This document shows, in pieces, positions 50,901 to 63,657 of a DNA stretch of 64,000 nucleotides. The notes below the pieces were generated by a model, which saw nothing but the letters and a program-made list of their open reading frames with translations, was not told the DNA's origin and searched no databases. The stretch's first letter is position 1. Every line of letters begins with the position of its first letter. A program made the translations under genes and the position numbers. The DNA is taken from NCBI GenBank assembly GCA_963930645.1, contig CAWVNO010002578.1, positions 1 to 64,000 of the forward strand. The letters are read 5' to 3'. This DNA is from Salticus scenicus. Lineage: Eukaryota; Arthropoda; Arachnida; Araneae; Salticidae.

Positions 50901-53900
50901 TCTAACGATCGCAATCACTTTCAGAATCTGCGAAATATATTCTAGTTTCATAATAACACCATCGGGAATTTTGCACGGTGAAACTTTTGGCCCGGGGGGC
51001 CTTTTTACGCAGACCTTCGGCAGATGTTCCTACGCTCCGAAAATTTTTTTCGAGTTTCACATGCCCATCTTCAAACGACGATTCCCAAGCAACTAAAAGA
51101 GTCTAACGATCGCAATCACTTTCAGAATCTGCGAAATATATTCTAGTTTCATAATAACACAATCGGGAATTTTGCACGGTGAAACTTTTGGCCCGGGGGG
51201 CCTTTTTACGCAGACTTTCGGCAGCCGTTCCGACGCTCTCAAAATTTTTTTCCGAGTTTCACATGCCCATCTTCAAACGACGATTCCCAAGCAACTAAAA
51301 GAGTCTAACGATCGCAATCACTTTCAGAATCTGCGAAATATATTCTAGTTTCATAATAACACCATCGGGAATTTTGCACGGTGAAACTTTTGGCCCGGGG
51401 GGCCTTTTTACGCAGACTTTCGGCAGCCGTTCCGACGCTCTCAAAATTTTTTTCCGAGTTTCACATGCCCATCTTCAAACGACGATTCCCAAGCAACTAA
51501 AAGAGTCTAACGATCGCAATCACTTTCAGAATCTGCGAAATAAATTCTAGTTTCATAATAACACCATCGGGAATTTTGCACGTTGAAACTTTTGGCCCGG
51601 GGGGCCTTTTTACGCAGACCTTCAGCAGCCGTTCCTACGCTCCGAAAATTTTTTTCGAGTTTCACATGCCCATCTTCAAACGACGATTCCCAAGCAACTA
51701 AAAGAGTCTAACGATCGCAATCACTATCAGAATCTGCGAAATATATTCTAGTTTCATAATAACACCATCGGGAATTTTGCACGGTGAAACGTTTGGCCCG
51801 GGGGGCCTTTTTACGCAGACTTTCGGCAGCCGTTCCGACGCTCTCAAAATTTTTTTCCGAGTTTCACATGCCCATCTTCAAACGACGATTCCCAAGCAAC
51901 TAAAAGAGTCTAACGATCGCAATCACTTTCAGAATCTGCGAAATAAATTCTAGTTTCATAATAACACCATCGGGAATTTTGCACGGTGAAACTTTTGGCC
52001 CGGGGGGCCTTTTTACGCAGACCTTCAGCAGCCGTTCCTACGCTCCGAAAATTTTTTTCGAGTTTCACATGCCCATCTTCAAACGACGATTCCCAAGCAA
52101 CTAAAAGAGTCTAACGATCGCAATCACTATCAGAATCTGCGAAATATATTCTAGTTTCATAATAACACCATCGGGAATTTTGCACGGTGAAACTTTTGGC
52201 CCAGGGGGCCTTGTTACGCAGACTTTCGGCAGCCGTTCCTACGCTCTCAAAATTTTTTTCCGAGTTTCACATGCCCATCTTCAAACGACGATTCCCAAGC
52301 AACTAAAAGAGTCTAACGATCGCAATCACTTACAGAATCTGCGAAATATATTCTAGTTTCATAATAACACCATCGGGAATTTTGCACGGTGAAACTTTTG
52401 GCCCGGGGGGCCTTTTTACGCAGACCTTCGGCAGCCGTTCCTACGCTCCGAAAATTTTTTTCGAGTTTCACATGCCCATCTTCAAACGACGATTCCCAAG
52501 CAACTAAAAGAGTCTAACGATCGCAATCACTTTCAGAATCTGCGAAATATATTCTAGTTTCACAATAACACCATCGGGAATTTTGCACGGTGAAACTTTT
52601 GGCCCGGGGGGCCTTTTTACGCAGACATTCGGCAGCCGTTCCGACGCTCTCAAAATTTTTTTCCGAGTTTCACATGCCCATCTTCAAACGACGATTCCCA
52701 AGCAACTAAAAGAGTCTAACGATCGCAATCACTTTCAGAATCTGCGAAATATATTCTAGTTTCATAATAACACCATCGGGAATTTTGCACGGTGAAACTT
52801 TTGGCCCGGGGGGCCTTTTTACGCAGACCTTCGGCAGCCGGTCCTACGCTCCGAAAATTTTTTTCGAGTTTCACATGCCCATCTTCAAACGACGATTCCC
52901 AAGCAACTAAAAGAGTCTAACGATCGCAATCACTTTCAGAATCAGCGAAATATATTCTAGTTTCATAATAACACCATCGGGAATTTTGCACGGTGAAACT
53001 TTTGGCCCGGGGGGCCTTTTTACGCAGACTTTCGGCAGCCGTTCCGACGCTCTCAAAATTTTTCTCCGAGTTTCACATGCCCATCTTCAAACGACGATTC
53101 CCAAGCAACTAAAAGAGTCTAACGATCGCAATCACTTACAGAATCTGCGAAATATATTCTAGTTTCATAATAACACCATCGGGAATTTTGCACGGTGAAA
53201 CTTTTGCCCGGGGGGCCTTTTTACGCAGACCTTCGGCAGCCGTTCCTACGCTCCGAATATTTTTTTTCGAGTTTCACATGCCCATCTTCAAACGACGATT
53301 CCCAAGCAACTAAAAGAGTCTAACGATCGCAATCACTTTCAGAATCTGCGAAATATATTCTAGTTTCATAATAACACCATCGGGAATTTTGCACGGTGAA
53401 ACTTTTGGCCCGGGGGGCCTTTTTACGCAGACTTTCGGCAGCCGTTCCGACGCTCTCAAAATTTTTTTCCGAGTTTCACATGTCGATCTTCAAACGACGA
53501 TTCCCAAGCAACTAAAAGAGTCTAACGATCGCAATCACTTTCAGAATCTGCGAAATATATTCTAGTTTCATAATAACACCATCGGGAATTTTGCACGGTG
53601 AAACTTTTGGCCCGGGGGGCCTTTTTACGCAGACCTTCGGCAGCCGTTCCTACGCTCCGAAAATTTTTTTCGAGTTTCACATGCCCATCTTCAAACGACG
53701 ATTCCCAAGCAACTAAAAGAGTCTAACGATCGCAATCACTTTCAGAATCTGCGAAATATATTCTAGTTTCATAATAACACCATCGGGAATTTTGCACGGT
53801 GAAACTTTTGGCCCGGGGGGCCTTTTTACGCAGACTTTCGGCAGCCGTTCCGACGCTCTCAAAATTTTTTTCCGAGTTTCACATGTCGATCTTCAAACGA

Positions 53901-54794
53901 CGATTCCCAAGCAACTAAAAGAGTCTAACGATCGCAATCACTTTCAGAATCTGCGAAATATATTCTAGTTTCATAATAACACCATCGGGAATTTTGCACG
54001 GTGAAACTTTTGGCCCGGGGGGCCTTTTTACGCAGACCTTCGGCAGCTGTTCCTACGCTCCGAAAATTTTTTTCGAGTTTCACATGCCCATCTTCAAACG
54101 ACGATTCCCAAGCAACTAAAAGAGTCTAACGATCGCAATCACTTTCAGAATCTGCGAAATATATTCTAGTTTCATAATAACACCATCGGGAATTTTGCAC
54201 GGTGAAACTTTTGGCCCGGGGGGCCTTTTTACGCAGACTTTCGGCAGCCGTTCCGACGCTCTCAAAATTTTTTTCCGAGTTTCACATGCCCATCTTCAAA
54301 CGACGATTCCCAAGCAACTAAAAGAGTCTAACGATCGCAATCACTTTCAGAATCTGCGAAATATATTCTAGTTTCATAATAACACCATCGGGAATTTTGC
54401 ACGGTGAAACTTTTGGCCCGGGGGGCCTTTTTACGCAGACCTTCGGCAGATGTTCCTACGCTCCGAAAATTTTTTTCGAGTTTCACATGCCCATCTTCAA
54501 ACGACGATTCCCAAGCAACTAAAAGAGTCTAACGATCGCAATCACTTTCAGAATCTGCGAAATATATTCTAGTTTCATAATAACACAATCGGGAATTTTG
54601 ACGGTGAAACTTTTGGCCCGGGGGGCCTTTTTACGCAGACTTTCGGCAGCCGTTCCGACGCTCTCAAAATTTTTTTCCGAGTTTCACATGCCCATCTTCA
54701 AACGACGATTCCCAAGCAACTAAAAGAGTCTAACGATCGCAATCACTTTCAGAATCTGCGAAATAAATTCTAGTTTCATAATAACACCATCGGG
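47944..54794 (+). repeat. Right domain, 2016/2015/2820-bp HOR units
   Basis: Units start at the B monomer with CAGCAGCC and ACTATCAG that precedes an A with CCTTGTTACGC: 47944-49959 (2016 bp), 49960-51974 (2015 bp) and 51975-54794 (14 monomers, 2820 bp); a fourth begins at 54795. Interiors differ: the first has CGAATATT and GCCAATC monomers, the second CATTCGG, CAGCTG and CAGATG, and the third TTTTTCTCCG and two TGTCGATC monomers. The HOR is therefore imperfect and partly rearranged. Confidence 0.8.
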
Positions 54795-55392
54795 AATTTT
54801 GCACGGTGAAACTTTTGGCCCGGGGGGCCTTTTTACGCAGACCTTCAGCAGCCGTTCCTACGCTCCGAAAATTTTTTTTCACATGCCCATCTTCAAACGA
54901 CGATTCCCAAGCAACTAAAAGAGTCTAACGATCGCAATCACTATCAGAATCTGCGAAATATATTCTAGTTTCATAATAACACCATCGGGAATTTTGCACG
55001 GTGAAACTTTTGGCCCGGGGGGCCTTGTTACGCAGACTTTCGGCAGCCGTTCCTACGCTCTCAAAATTTTTTTCCGAGTTTCACATGCCCATCTTCAAAC
55101 GACGATTCCCAAGCAACTAAAAGAGTCTAACGATCGCAATCACTTACAGAATCTGCGAAATATATTCTAGTTTCATAATAACACCATCGGGAATTTTTCA
55201 CGGTGAAACTTTTGGCCCGGGGGGCCTTTTTACGCAGACCTTCGGCAGCCGTTCCTACGCTCCGAAAATTTTTTTCGAGTTTCACATGCCCATCTTCAAA
55301 CGACGATTCCCAAGCAACTAAAAGAGTCTAACGATCGCAATCACTTTCAGAATCTGCGAAATATATTCTAGTTTCATAATAACACCATCGGG
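54795..55392 (+). repeat. B with 6-bp deletion, TTGTTACGC A monomer, and B
   Basis: The B monomer at 54795 has lost six bases at the end of its T tract, so T8 runs directly into CACATGCCC at about 54871. The next A carries CCTTGTTACGC (G55027) and ACTTACAG. The third monomer begins AATTTTTCACGG at about 55194. The deletion removes the right arm of the inverted repeat (AGTTTCAC). Confidence 0.85.
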
Positions 55393-57408
55393 AATTTTGC
55401 ACGGTGAAACTTTTGGCCCGGGGGGCCTTTTTACGCAGACATTCGGCAGCCGTTCCGACGCTCTCAAAATTTTTTTCCGAGTTTCACATGCCCATCTTCA
55501 AACGACGATTCCCAAGCAACTAAAAGAGTCTAACGATCGCAATCACTTTCAGAATCTGCGAAATATATTCTAGTTTCATAATAACACCATCGGGAATTTT
55601 GCACGGTGAAACTTTTGGCCCGGGGGGCCTTTTTACGCAGACCTTCGGCAGCTGTTCCTACGCTCCGAAAATTTTTTTCGAGTTTCACATGCCCATCTTC
55701 AAACGACGATTCCCAAGCAACTAAAAGAGTCTAACGATCGCAATCACTTTCAGAATCTGCGAAATATATTCTAGTTTCATAATAACACCATCGGGAATTT
55801 TGCACGGTGAAACTTTTGGCCCGGGGGGCCTTTTTACGCAGACTTTCGGCAGCCGTTCCGACGCTCTCAAAATTTTTCTCCGAGTTTCACATGCCCATCT
55901 TCAAACGACGATTCCCAAGCAACTAAAAGAGTCTAACGATCGCAATCACTTACAGAATCTGCGAAATATATTCTAGTTTCATAATAACACCATCGGGAAT
56001 TTTGCACGGTGAAACTTTTGGCCCGGGGGGCCTTTTTACGCAGACCTTCGGCAGCCGTTCCTACGCTCCGAATATTTTTTTTCGAGTTTCACATGCCCAT
56101 CTTCAAACGACGATTCCCAAGCAACTAAAAGAGTCTAACGATCGCAATCACTTTCAGAATCTGCGAAATATATTCTAGTTTCATAATAACACCATCGGGA
56201 ATTTTGCACGGTGAAACTTTTGGCCCGGGGGGCCTTTTTACGCAGACTTTCGGCAGCCGTTCCGACGCTCTCAAAATTTTTTTCCGAGTTTCACATGCCG
56301 ATCTTCAAACGACGATTCCCAAGCAACTAAAAGAGTCTAACGATCGCAATCACTTTCAGAATCTGCGAAATATATTCTAGTTTCATAATAACACCATCGG
56401 GAATTTTGCACGGTGAAACTTTTGGCCCGGGGGGCCTTTTTACGCAGACCTTCGGCAGCCGTTCCTACGCTCCGAAAATTTTTTTCGAGTTTCACATGCC
56501 CATCTTCAAACGACGATTCCCAAGCAACTAAAAGAGTCTAACGATCGCAATCACTTTCAGAATCTGCGAAATATATTCTAGTTCATAATAACACCATCGG
56601 GAATTTTGCACGGTGAAACTTTTGGCCCGGGGGGCCTTTTTACGCAGACTTTCGGCAGCCGTTCCGACGCTCTCAAAATTTTTTTCCGAGTTTCACATGC
56701 CCATCTTCGAACGACGATTCCCAAGCAACTAAAAGAGTCTAACGATCGCAATCACTTTCAGAATCTGCGAAATATATTCTAGTTTCATAATAACACCATC
56801 GGGAATTTTGCACGGTGAAACTTTTGGCCCGGGGGGCCTTTTTACGCAGACTTTCGGCAGCCGTTCCGACGCTCTCAAAATTTTTTTCCGAGTTTCACAT
56901 GCCCATCTTCAAACGACGATTCCCAAGCAACTAAAAGAGTCTAACGATCGCAATCACTTTCAGAATCTGCGAAATATATTCTAGTTTCATAATAACACCA
57001 TCGGGAATTTTGCACGGTGAAACTTTTGGCCCGGGGGGCCTTTTTACGCAGACCTTCGGCAGGCGTTCCTATGCTCCGAAAATTTTTTTCGAGTTTCACA
57101 TGCCCATCTTCAAACGACGATTCCCAAGCAACTAAAAGAGTCTAACGATCGCAATCACTTTCAGAATCTGCGAAATATATTCTAGTTTCATAATAACACC
57201 ATCGGGAATTTTGCACGGTGAAACTTTTGGCCCTGGGGGCCTTTTTACGCAGACTTTCGGCAGCCGTTCCGACGCTCTCAAATTTTTTTTTTGAGTTTCA
57301 CATGCCCATCTTCAAACGACGATTCCCAAGCAACTAAAAGAGTCTAACGATCGCAATCACTTTCAGAATCTGCGAAATATATTCTAGTTTCATAATAACA
57401 CCATCGGG
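55393..57408 (+). repeat. Ten-monomer segment, first copy (2016 bp)
   Basis: Order: A with GACATTCGG, B with CAGCTG, A with TTTTTCTCCG and ACTTACAG, B with CGAATAT and T8, A with GCCGATC, B with CTAGTTCATA, A with CTTCGAACG, A, B with CAGGCGTTCCTATG, and A with GGCCCTGGGGG and a longer T tract. The same order recurs at 61643-63657. Neither monomers before nor after match, which defines the ends. Confidence 0.87.
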
Positions 57409-60400
57409 AATTTTGCACGGTGAAACTTTTGGCCCGGGGGGCCTTTTTACGCAGACCTTCGGCAGCCGTTCCAACGCTCCGAAAATTTTTTTCGAGTTTC
57501 ACATGCCCATCTTCAAACGACGATTCCCAAGCAACTAAAAGAGTCTAACGATCGCAATCACTTTCAGAATCTGCGAAATATATTCTAGTTTCATAATAAC
57601 ACCATCGGGAATTTTGCACGGTGAAACTTTTGGCCCGGGGGGCCTTTTTACGCAGACTTTCGGCAGCCGTTCCGACGCTCTCAAAATTTTTTTCCGAGTT
57701 TCACATGCCCATCTTCAAACGACGATTCCCAAGCAACTAAAAGAGTCTAACGATCGCAATCACTTTCAGAATCTGCGAAATATATTCTAGTTTCATAATA
57801 ACACCATCGGGAATTTTGCACGGTGAAACTTTTGGCCCGGGGGGCCTTTTTACGCAGACCTTCGGCAGCTGTTCCTACGCTCCGAAAATTTTTTTCGAGT
57901 TTCACATGCCCATCTTCAAACGACGATTCCCAAGCAACTAAAAGAGTCTAACGATCGCAATCACTTTCAGAATCTGCGAAATATATTCTAGTTTCATAAT
58001 AACACCATCGGGAATTTTGCACGGTGAAACTTTTGGCCCGGGGGGCCTTTTTACGCAGACTTTCGGCAGCCGTTCCGACGCTCTCAAAATTTTTTTCCGA
58101 GTTTCACATGCCCATCTTCAAACGACGATTCCCAAGCAACTAAAAGAGTCTAACGATCGCAATCACTTTCAGAATCTGCGAAATATATTCTAGTTTCATA
58201 ATAACACCATCGGGAATTTTGCACGGTGAAACTTTTGGCCCGGGGGGCCTTTTTACGCAGACCTTCGGCAGCTGTTCCTACGCTCCGAAAATTTTTTTCG
58301 AGTTTCACATGCCCATCTTCAAACGACGATTCCCAAGCAACTAAAAGAGTCTAACGATCGCAATCACTTTCAGAATCTGCGAAATATATTCTAGTTTCAT
58401 AATAACACCATCGGGAATTTTGCACGGTGAAACTTTTGGCCCGGGGGGCCTTTTTACGCAGACTTTCGGCAGCCGTTCCGACGCTCTCAAAATTTTTTTC
58501 CGAGTTTCACATGCCCATCTTCAAACGACGATTCCCAAGCAACTAAAAGAGTCTAACGATCGCAATCACTTTCAGAATCTGCGAAATAAATTCTAGTTTC
58601 ATAATAACACCATCGGGAATTTTGCACGGTGAAACTTTTGGCCCGGGGGGCCTTTTTACGCAGACTTTCGGCAGCCGTTCCGACGCTCTCAAAATTTTTT
58701 TCCGAGTTTCACATGCCCATCTTCAAACGACGATTCCCAAGCAACTAAAAGAGTCTAACGATCGCAATCACTTTCAGAATCTGCGAAATAAATTCTAGTT
58801 TCATAATAACACCATCGGGAATTTTGCACGGTGAAACTTCTGGCCCGGGGGGCCTTTTTACGCAGACCTTCAGCAGCCGTTCCTACGCTCCGAAAATTTT
58901 TTTCGAGTTTCACATGCCCATCTTCAAACGACGATTCCCAAGCAACTAAAAGAGTCTAACGATCGCAATCACTATCAGAATCTGCGAAATATATTCTAGT
59001 TTCATAATAACACCATCGGGAATTTTGCACGGTGAAACTTTTGGCCCGGGGGGCCTTTTTACGCAGACTTTCGGCAGCCGTTTCTACGCTCTCAAAATTT
59101 TTTTCCGAGTTTCACATGCCCATCTTCAAACGACGATTCCCAAGCAACTAAAAGAGTCTAACGATCGCAATCACTTACAGAATCTGCGAAATATATTCTA
59201 GTTTCATAATAACACCATCGGGAATTTTGCACGGTGAAACTTTTGGCCCGGGGGGCCTTTTTACGCAGACTTTCGGCAGCCGTTCCGACGCTCTCAAAAT
59301 TTTTTTCCGAGTTTCACATGCCCATCTTCAAACGACGATTCCCAAGCAACTAAAAGAGTCTAACGATCGCAATCACTTTCAGAATCTGCGAAATATATTC
59401 TAGTTTCATAATAACACCATCGGGAATTTTGCACGGTGAAACTTTTGGCCCGGGGGGCCTTTTTACGCAGACCTTCGGCAGCTGTTCCTACGCTCCGAAA
59501 ATTTTTTTCGAGTTTCACATGCCCATCTTCAAACGACGATTCCCAAGCAACTAAAAGAGTCTAACGATCGCAATCACTTTCAGAATCTGCGAAATATATT
59601 CTAGTTTCATAATAACACCATCGGGAATTTTGCACGGTGAAACTTTTGGCCCGGGGGGCCTTTTTACGCAGACTTTCGGCAGCCGTTCCGACGCTCTCAA
59701 AATTTTTCTCCGAGTTTCACATGCCCATCTTCAAACGACGATTCCCAAGCAACTAAAAGAGTCTAACGATCGCAATCACTTACAGAATCTGCGAAATATA
59801 TTCTAGTTTCATAATAACACCATCGGGAATTTTGCACGGTGAAACTTTTGGCCCGGGGGGCCTTTTTACGCAGACCTTCGGCAGCCGTTCCTACGCTCCG
59901 AATATTTTTTTTCGAGTTTCACATGCCCATCTTCAAACGACGATTCCCAAGCAACTAAAAGAGTCTAACGATCGCAATCACTTTCAGAATCTGCGAAATA
60001 TATTCTAGTTTCATAATAACACCATCGGGAATTTTGCACGGTGAAACTTTTGGCCCGGGGGGCCTTTTTACGCAGACTTTCGGCAGCCGTTCCGACGCTC
60101 TCAAAATTTTTTTCCGAGTTTCACATGCCGATCTTCAAACGACGATTCCCAAGCAACTAAAAGAGTCTAACGATCGCAATCACTTTCAGAATCTGCGAAA
60201 TATATTCTAGTTTCATAATACTACCATCGGGAATTTTGCACGGTGAAACTTTTGGCCCGGGGGGCCTTTTTACGCAGACTTTCGGCAGCCGTTCCGACGC
60301 TCTCAAAATTTTTTTCCGAGTTTCACATGCCCATCTTCAAACGACGATTCCCAAGCAACTAAAAGAGTCTAACGATCGCAATCACTTTCAGAATCTGCGA

Positions 60401-61642
60401 AATAAATTCTAGTTTCATAATAACACCATCGGGAATTTTGCACGGTGAAACTTTTGGCCCGGGGGGCCTTTTTACGCAGACCTTCGGCAGCCGTTCCTAC
60501 GCTCCGAAAATTTTTTTCGAGTTTCACATGCCCATCTTCAAACGACGATTCCCAAGCAACTAAAAGAGTCTAACGATCGCAATCACTTTCAGAATCTGCG
60601 AAATATATTCTAGTTCATAATAACACCATCGGGAATTTTGCACGGTGAAACTTTTGGCCCGGGGGGCCTTTTTACGCAGACTTTCGGCAGCCGTTCCGAC
60701 GCTCTCAAAATTTTTTTCCGAGTTTCACATGCCCATCTTCAAACGACGATTCCCAAGCAACTAAAAGAGTCTAACGATCGCAATCACTTTCAGAATCTGC
60801 GAAATATATTCTAGTTTCATAATAACACCATCGGGAATTTTGCACGGTGAAACTTTTGGCCCGGGGGGCCTTTTTACGCAGACTTTCGGCAGCTGTTCCG
60901 ACGCTCTCAAAATTTTTTTCCGAGTTTCACATGCCCATCTTCAAACGACGATTCCCAAGCAACTAAAAGAGTCTAACGATCGCAATCACTTTCAGAATCT
61001 GCGAAATAAATTCTAGTTTCATAATAACACCATCGGGAATTTTGCACGGTGAAACGTCTGGCCCGGGGGGCCTTTTTACGCAGACCTTCAGCGACCGTTC
61101 CTACGCTCCGAAAATTTTTTTCGAGTTTCACATGCCCATCTTCAAACGACGATTCCCAAGCAACTAAAAGAGTCTAACGATCGCAATCACTATCAGAATC
61201 TGCGAAATATATTCTAGTTTCATAATAACACCATCGGGAATTTTGCACGGTGAAACTTTTGGCCCGGGGGGCCTTTTTACGCAGACTTTCGGCAGCCGTT
61301 CCTACGCTCTCAAAATTTTTTTCCGAGTTTCACATGCCCATCTTCAAACGACGATTCCCAAGCAACTAAAAGAGTCTAACGATCGCAATCACTTACAGAA
61401 TCTGCGAAATATATTCTAGTTTCATAATAACACCATCGGGAATTTTGCACGGTGAAACTTTTGGCCCGGGGGGCCTTTTTACGCAGACTTTCGGCAGCCG
61501 TTCCGACGCTCTCAAAATTTTTTTCCGAGTTTCACATGCCCATCTTCAAACGACGATTCCCAAGCAACTAAAAGAGTCTAACGATCGCAATCACTTTCAG
61601 AATCTGCGAAATATATTCTAGTTTCATAATAACACCATCGGG
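57409..61642 (+). repeat. 21 monomers between the two 2-kb copies
   Basis: Opens with B carrying CCAACGCTCC, then alternating A and CAGCTG-B pairs, two A with AATAAATTC, and the B module at 58820 (CTTCTGGCCC, CAGCAGCC). A partial version of the ten-monomer segment (TTTTTCTCCG, CGAATATT, GCCGATC) follows at about 59.6-60.2 kb. After it come A with ATACTACCATC (about 60218), CTAGTTCATA (about 60613) and the module again at 61038 with GTCTGGCCC and CAGCGACCG. Confidence 0.82.
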
Positions 61643-63657
61643 AATTTTGCACGGTGAAACTTTTGGCCCGGGGGGCCTTTTTACGCAGACATTCGGCAGC
61701 CGTTCCGACGCTCTCAAAATTTTTTTCCGAGTTTCACATGCCCATCTTCAAACGACGATTCCCAAGCAACTAAAAGAGTCTAACGATCGCAATCACTTTC
61801 AGAATCTGCGAAATATATTCTAGTTTCATAATAACACCATCGGGAATTTTGCACGGTGAAACTTTTGGCCCGGGGGGCCTTTTTACGCAGACCTTCGGCA
61901 GCTGTTCCTACGCTCCGAAAATTTTTTTCGAGTTTCACATGCCCATCTTCAAACGACGATTCCCAAGCAACTAAAAGAGTCTAACGATCGCAATCACTTT
62001 CAGAATCTGCGAAATATATTCTAGTTTCATAATAACACCATCGGGAATTTTGCACGGTGAAACTTTTGGCCCGGGGGGCCTTTTTACGCAGACTTTCGGC
62101 AGCCGTTCCGACGCTCTCAAAATTTTTCTCCGAGTTTCACATGCCCATCTTCAAACGACGATTCCCAAGCAACTAAAAGAGTCTAACGATCGCAATCACT
62201 TACAGAATCTGCGAAATATATTCTAGTTTCATAATAACACCATCGGGAATTTTGCACGGTGAAACTTTTGGCCCGGGGGGCCTTTTTACGCAGACCTTCG
62301 GCAGCCGTTCCTATGCTCCGAATATTTTTTTTCGAGTTTCACATGCCCATCTTCAAACGACGATTCCAAGCAACTAAAAGAGTCTAACGATCGCAATCAC
62401 TTTCAGAATCTGCGAAATATATTCTAGTTTAATAATAACACCATCGGGAATTTTGCACGGTGAAACTTTTGGCCCGGGGGGCCTTTTTACGCAGACTTTC
62501 GGCAGCCGTTCCGACGCTCTCAAAATTTTTTTCCGAGTTTCACATGCCGATCTTCAAACGACGATTCCCAAGCAACTAAAAGAGTCTAACGATCGCAATC
62601 ACTTTCAGAATCTGCGAAATATATTCTAGTTTCATAATAACACCATCGGGAATTTTGCACGGTGAAACTTTTGGCCCGGGGGGCCTTTTTACGCAGACCT
62701 TCGGCAGCCGTTCCTACGCTCCGAAAATTTTTTTCGAGTTTCACATGCCCATCTTCAAACGACGATTCCCAAGCAACTAAAAGAGTCTAACGATCGCAAT
62801 CACTTTCAGAATCTGCGAAATATATTCTAGTTCATAATAACACCATCGGGAATTTTGCACGGTGAAACTTTTGGCCCGGGGGGCCTTTTTACGCAGACTT
62901 TCGGCAGCCGTTCCGACGCTCTCAAAATTTTTTTCCGAGTTTCACATGCCCATCTTCAAACGACGATTCCCAAGCAACTAAAAGAGTCTAACGATCGCAA
63001 TCACTTTCAGAATCTGCGAAATATATTCTAGTTTCATAATAACACCATCGGGAATTTTGCACGGTGAAACTTTTGGCCCGGGGGGCCTTTTCACGCAGAC
63101 TTTCGGCAGCCGTTCCGACGCTCTCAAAATTTTTTTCCGAGTTTCACATGCCCATCTTCAAACGACGATTCCCAAGCAACTAAAAGAGTCTAACGATCGC
63201 AATCACTTTCAGAATCTGCGAAATATATTCTAGTTTCATAATAACACCATCGGGAATTTTGCACGGTGAAACTTTTGGCCCGGGGGGCCTTTTTACGCAG
63301 ACCTTCGGCAGGCGTTCCTATGCTCCGAAAATTTTTTTCGAGTTTCACATGCCCATCTTCAAACGACGATTCCCAAGCAACTAAAAGAGTCTAACGATCG
63401 CAATCACTTTCAGAATCTGCGAAATATATTCTAGTTTCATAATAACACCATCGGGAATTTTGCACGGTGAAACTTTTGGCCCTGGGGGCCTTTTTACGCA
63501 GACTTTCGGCAGCCGTTCCGACGCTCTCAAATTTTTTTTTTGAGTTTCACATGCCCATCTTCAAACGACGATTCCCAAGCAACTAAAAGAGTCTAACGAT
63601 CGCAATCACTTTCAGAATCTGCGAAATATATTCTAGTTTCATAATAACACCATCGGG
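61643..63657 (+). repeat. Ten-monomer segment, second copy (2015 bp)
   Basis: Repeats 55393-57408 at an offset of 6250, falling to 6249 after a one-C deletion (CGATTCCAAGC) at about 62365. Private changes include CCTATGCTCCG at about 62312, TTTAATAATA at about 62430 and TTTTCACGCAG at about 63090; the CTTCGAACG change of the first copy is absent. Confidence 0.87.
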
